Origin: Alligator mississippiensis
Lineage: Eukaryota > Chordata > Crocodylia > Alligatoridae
Reading direction: 5' to 3'
Length of the DNA: 64,000 nt
NCBI RefSeq assembly: GCF_030867095.1
Contig: NC_081826.1
Span: 39,968,001 to 40,032,000, forward strand
In this document: piece by piece, positions 59,413 to 64,000 of the stretch
How the letters are laid out: each line of letters starts with the position of its first letter
Numbering within the stretch: the stretch's first letter is position 1
The notes under the pieces: generated by a model
Database searches by the model: none
What the model saw: only the letters and a program-made list of their open reading frames with translations
What the model was told of the DNA's origin: nothing
Position numbers and translations under genes: made by a program

Positions 59413-62227
59413 ATTATGTTTATAGTTTGTGAAGTAAAAGCCATATATTCGAATGAGGTATGGATAGTAATTGGGGCCACAGATGTACTTGGGAAGTACA
59501 GACATCCTTAACATGTTTTTTGTCTTAAATAACTAAAAAAGTAATTTCCATTTTCACAAGTGAAAGTGTTATTTCCAGAACATTTAGTAGAACCTACCAG
59601 TAAATAAAAACGTTAGATGTCTTTGAACTATCATCAATTCTAGAACAGGTACAGATCAAAATATCAGGAAGTTACAACAGACACAATTTATATCGGATCT
59701 AGATTATCATTAGACTAACACTGCCTATTCCACCAATATCAGCAAGAAGATATACAAAAAGAGAATGGAGCTGATGTTTACTTTATGACTAATGGTTCCT
59801 CACATCTACAAGAACTTCTAAAGAATAGATAAAAGCAGCTGCAAATGTGATCTAGGAATAAACATCTAGAAGAAAACACAGCTATAATCAAAGCTCCAGC
59901 TGCTCTCTACTTAATTCTTATCAGTATTCTTTTTAATCGGGCACATTGGAAGTCAAAGGCATATTTCCAACAGCTTTTTGTCCTCGTATATGTCCCTTGA
60001 AATATTACAGAAGTTCTGTTTCATATCAAAATGGTGTACATTGTCACTGAAATTATTAATTTTCTTGTCCTCATCCCCCATTTTCCCTCTGGGCCCCTCT
60101 TTTGCATCTGGCGTCTCTGTACTGGTGTTCAAGATGACATATACTGATAACTGTGAAGCTGCAATGCTGCATAGTTCTATAAGGCAAAGCCTAGCCAAGG
60201 TTAGTCATTGATTTATGTGGCAGATTCCGCTCAACAGTGCAAGGTTTTTTCTAATTCCATACCTTTTAAATCCTTACCACCTTCAACCTGGACTGTGTCA
60301 AGTTTCCATCTTATTGTTGCAGCTGTGGTTTCCTAAATCTAAATTACACTTCTTGATACTAATTTTTCTTTAGTCAATTTGCAGATTTAAAGTTCTTTCC
60401 TCCTTTCTGCCCCCCCCCCCGTTGGATTATCACAAAATGCAATGATAGTTGAAAGTGATTGTTTGGTCAGGAAAAATGCCTGACCTGTAGATTAAAGCAA
60501 ACATATGAGGGGTTTTGATAGGCTTTTATAAAATAAAAATCTGTGGAAGATGAAGTAGCTTAGCTGTCACGGTGACACTGAGATACTGAGCCAATGATTA
60601 TTTTTTATCAGCAAAGCCGTTTACAAAATACAGATAGCACATCAAAGCCTGCATGAAAAATCTGTGTGCAGGTGTACAGATGTAAGGAAAGAAACTCTGT
60701 TTAGAATCGGTACTGTGTCACTAATGTTAACTTCATGATCCAGAGTAAGGTGAAACCAGTGTCTCACACAGGCTGTCACCTGTCTGAAGATTCAATATAC
60801 TCACAAAGAAGGGCTGCTAAAATCAAGGAACACACAGACTTATTTTTCATGTTCTCATAGAGTTTGGGCTTGGGATATAAATACTACTTAAACTCCAATG
60901 GCAAATAGACACAACTGACAGCCATCTCTTTCAGTTCAGGTCTCGCTTAACCCAGCTGTCCCATATCTTGAGCAGTAAAGATTGCTACCATAAAAAACTG
61001 TCCACAGCATTTTTTTGACCATGGAACCACGCATTCAGCTTTGTTTATTATCAGGGTTTCATGTGCAAGCAGAATGGGTCTGGTGGTAACAGAAGTGGGG
61101 TCTTCAGTACTAGCTGTTGAGAGAGAAAATATTTGGAGTTCTTTGACTGCAGTGGTTAAGTCACTTGCCTAAATACTTTTCTGAAGCTCAAGTTTGTTGT
61201 TCTACTATATTGTCAAACTCATCTGCTCTGTGTAGAAGCTAATTACGTCTTTGGGCTATGCAGTAATAGTGGTACAAGCACCCAAAAATTTTTCAACCTG
61301 GCAGTATATCCAGTTCTTTTAAAACTGCCAGACATGGTCATGGTCTGCATAATATTATTAAAGCTTTCCTGCACATTATCTGGCCTCAGGAGATCAAATG
61401 AAATCATAGTGAACCGACGGCCTTAGAGGCAGAACTCCACTTCCATGCTGTATTGAAATGGGAGATGGTTTAAGTCCAGGCAGCTGAGGGAGCAATAAAA
61501 TGTCTTTAGTCAGGGTGGCCTTAGGTTACATCATTATGAATCAAATTAAAATCAGAAATAAATGGACAACTGTCTTTGGCACACCAATTAAGTGCATCTT
61601 CATTGAAATCGTGTATAGTCTCCCACAAAGAAGTTGCACATAGTTTCATAGACTAATTTGGATCAGAGTGTGTAGTTGCTCTAGTTCCATTTGCTGCTTT
61701 TTTTTTTCTCCTGGGGGACTAGGATTACATAGTGCCTGTCAGCTAGTAGCTTGTGCTTATACTTTTTTCTAGTTAAACAATGCAAGTAAATCATCCCCAT
61801 CTAAGGTCTGATATTAATTTGAAGGCAAAGCCAGCAGGTTTCTGAGGTTTCCTATTTTCCCTTGATGTTTTTCATTGAACAGTCTCATCTGTCTTGTAAA
61901 TGGTCATCACGAAGAAGCCCATCCAATGGTCAAGCCTTCTCCAATAAGATTGCCATTAATGTTCTGGAAAAATCAGTCATCAGGAGGCATTTCACATTTC
62001 CCTAAACCTTAAGCTCACACTTGTCTAATAAGTATGAACTCCACTGTCTTGAAGAGCAAGAAGCTACTTTTAAATCCAGATCTTTAATGGAGTAGAGCAA
62101 AACAGGGCTGCTTAGTGTTACAGTCAGGTAGACTTGTGATGTCTTGATCTGGCAAACATCTTTCTCAAAGGCAGATAATGTTCTAAACATCTTCTACTTG
62201 GGCACCTGGTTAAAGTGAACATTCAAT

Positions 62228-62271
62228 GATCTATTGAGGTCCCTTCCGGCCCTAACATCTATGAATCTATG
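62228..62271 (+). mobile_element. CR1 3'-tail fragment
   Basis: GATCTATTGAGGTCCCTTCC then GGCCCTAACATCTATGAATC is the sense-strand CR1 3' end, the same subfamily as the 9.8 kb copy. Only the last 45 bp or so are present. Confidence 0.8.
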
Positions 62272-62959
62272 CCAGTGATGATTTCTCTGAGAAAACAGGG
62301 TTCTTTCTATAGCTGTTTCTTCCCATTCTGTCCCATGTTAGTGAAATCTTTCCTGTGGATCCTTCTCCCCCTTTTGTCACCTGGCTCGATGACTTCCAGG
62401 GTATATTCCAGGTCTCCTTACCTTCTTGTATCTGTTTAGGATTAATGGGATTCTCGGAGTGATTTTTATTAGGGCTGACAGTAATTGTAGGCTTTGGAGC
62501 AAAGGCTCTTGGAAAAGGTGGAAGATAAAAAAATTAGTTTCCTGACTAGAAAACAAATCACTGAAGAGGTAAAATATCTATGTTTTATGTTATTTGTATA
62601 AAGGACACCAGGAGTTGAATCTTGAACCTACAGGTATTTTTGTTATTGACTTCAGAGAGACTAGAATTGCACCTGAGAGGCCTGAGAAGAAGCCTAAAAA
62701 GTTGACTAAATGTTTGTGTAAGGCACTCTGAAGATGTTTTGTTGTGGCTAATGGAGCTGGAAAGAGCTAGTGACTAACATCATGATGTGATCAGCTAGAG
62801 ACTAATGTTGCTCTAAGGAGGTAGCTTTGATTAAAGAGAGATGGAAGAGGTTAGTGATCGCCCCTGATGCTTGTTTTATAACTCAGTTCTGAAGCTTCTG
62901 GTAGTGAGAGGACTCTCTGATAACACTGCTAGAAACCTAAAGGAAAGGCTGCTGCACAA

Positions 62960-62960
<1 letters not shown>

Positions 62961-62986
<26 letters not shown>
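62961..62986. repeat. (GA)n microsatellite
   Basis: About thirteen GA units ending in GGGAGGG. Confidence 0.9.
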
Positions 62987-62991
<5 letters not shown>

Positions 62992-64000
62992 CATCTGGGT
63001 GAAGAATCAATTTTTATCTGATTTTTCCCTTTCCTCTTTCTAAGGACTTCCTGGGGAAGAAACTTGCTCTAACTGGAAAGTTAAACTATATACCAGCAAG
63101 AGGAAATCAAAACTATATAAACACTCTGACCTAGAAAAAGAAATAGAATTCCTTAAATACATTATATTTTGGGGAAGGATTGGTAACTGCATTGGATGGA
63201 CAGCAAACAAGATCACCCAGAATTACTGTGCCATTTTAGGCTTGATCAGTATTCTGGGAAAGACAGAGACACTGATTGGTCACTCCTAGCACCTGATACA
63301 ATGCTATCTGGAATGCTAAAAAAGCAATCAAAACACTTATTAAATGTCTATGTACTCATGGTTCCTAATTTGATGTACACTTGGGTGTGGAGAGTACAGG
63401 TCCTGTAGATAGGAACTTCAAACAGATAAGCTCTCCCTTTCAGGAAAAATCCTTATATTGTCTTTCTAAATCATTAAATAGAGTGGTTTTAAGGACACCT
63501 TTTCAAATATCCACCTGACTCTTGTGATACACAGGAACCACTCAAAAAGGTTGCAAATTAGTATTGCTTCATAGATGTAAACTGATGACTTACCAGTTGT
63601 GCAAATGGCCAAATCTATTCATTTGCTAGTTAGACAAACTGAAGACTAAGGAACCTAAATAACACTGATGGGGAACACTACAACTATTGAATTTACATAA
63701 CAGGTCTGACACTATTCTATTTTTTTCAGTACTAAGTTATAAAAACAAATATAGGATTTCTGGAATCTACTGTCTTATTGCAAGAGATGCTTTAAAAATG
63801 TCAGTGTTGAAGATAGTTAAATACAAAATATGCAGATGGATTTTTAGGTTTTAGAGTAGACTGCCTAGAAATAAAAGACCACAAAAAACAATCATGGACA
63901 CCTGTTCTTCTTGAAACACTCTTCTGGTAAAAGGCACCCCAGCTGAATTAAATTTGTTTCCCTTGGGTCTGCATTTTCTTTAGCCAAGACAACAGCTGCA

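Larger units (their letters stand above)
59418..64000. other. Intergenic, AT-rich, no gene recognised
   Basis: Only a CR1 tail (62228-62271), a C-run (60411-60420) and the (GA)n repeat were identified. STK3 would be expected further in this direction from OSR2 synteny, but no exon of it was seen. Confidence 0.5.

Overview
The window reads as vertebrate genomic DNA from an archelosaur, most likely a crocodilian. The evidence is a long CR1 LINE with an uninterrupted reverse-transcriptase reading frame and several CR1 3' tails of the archosaur/turtle type. Short DNA transposons (hAT-like and long-TIR MITE-like) are numerous and many are nested. The intergenic sequence is AT-rich, with sharply bounded CpG islands around one gene. 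No bacterial or viral gene organisation is present.

The one protein-coding gene I can support is OSR2 (odd-skipped related transcription factor 2), on the minus strand. Its coding exons are 40755-40100, 39781-39682 and 38839-38657, and together they encode 312 residues with five C2H2 zinc fingers. A probable non-coding first exon ends at 43018, and a polyadenylation signal lies at 38283-38278. An in-exon alternative acceptor would give the shorter three-finger isoform (276 aa) by reading part of the last exon in a second frame. In other amniotes OSR2 lies between STK3/KCNS2 and VPS13B, so STK3 would be expected to the right and VPS13B to the left. I see no exon of either.

Layout: 1-9.8 kb is intergenic sequence with MITEs, a hAT copy and a GC-rich block (about 3.5-6.65 kb) holding an array of inverted-dimer repeats. 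A 5'-truncated CR1 LINE lies at 9.8-11.7 kb. Nested repeats fill 12-20 kb: a purine-rich tract split by two elements, an unexplained CpG-bearing segment at 16.9-17.9 kb and a Tigger-like element. From 20 to 36.9 kb the sequence is mostly AT-rich and repeat-poor, with scattered hAT and MITE copies. A CpG island without an identified gene lies at 37.0-37.95 kb. OSR2 and its CpG island occupy 38.26-43.7 kb, and a second very large upstream CpG island spans 44.75-47.8 kb with a promoter-like cluster at its far edge. From 49.6 to 64 kb the sequence is intergenic, with a 2.2-kb long-TIR transposon, a probable solo LTR and small repeats.

I found no convincing new biological system. The most useful leads are the CpG islands flanking OSR2, the conserved dual-frame coding stretch in its last exon, the (CA)34 tract in its 3' UTR, two promoter-like cassettes (about 47.81-48.05 kb plus, about 16.86-16.95 kb minus), the palindromic array at 5.3-6.5 kb, and a set of hAT copies whose target duplications share a central TA. 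All identifications come from reading the sequence and from recall of protein families; no database comparison was possible.
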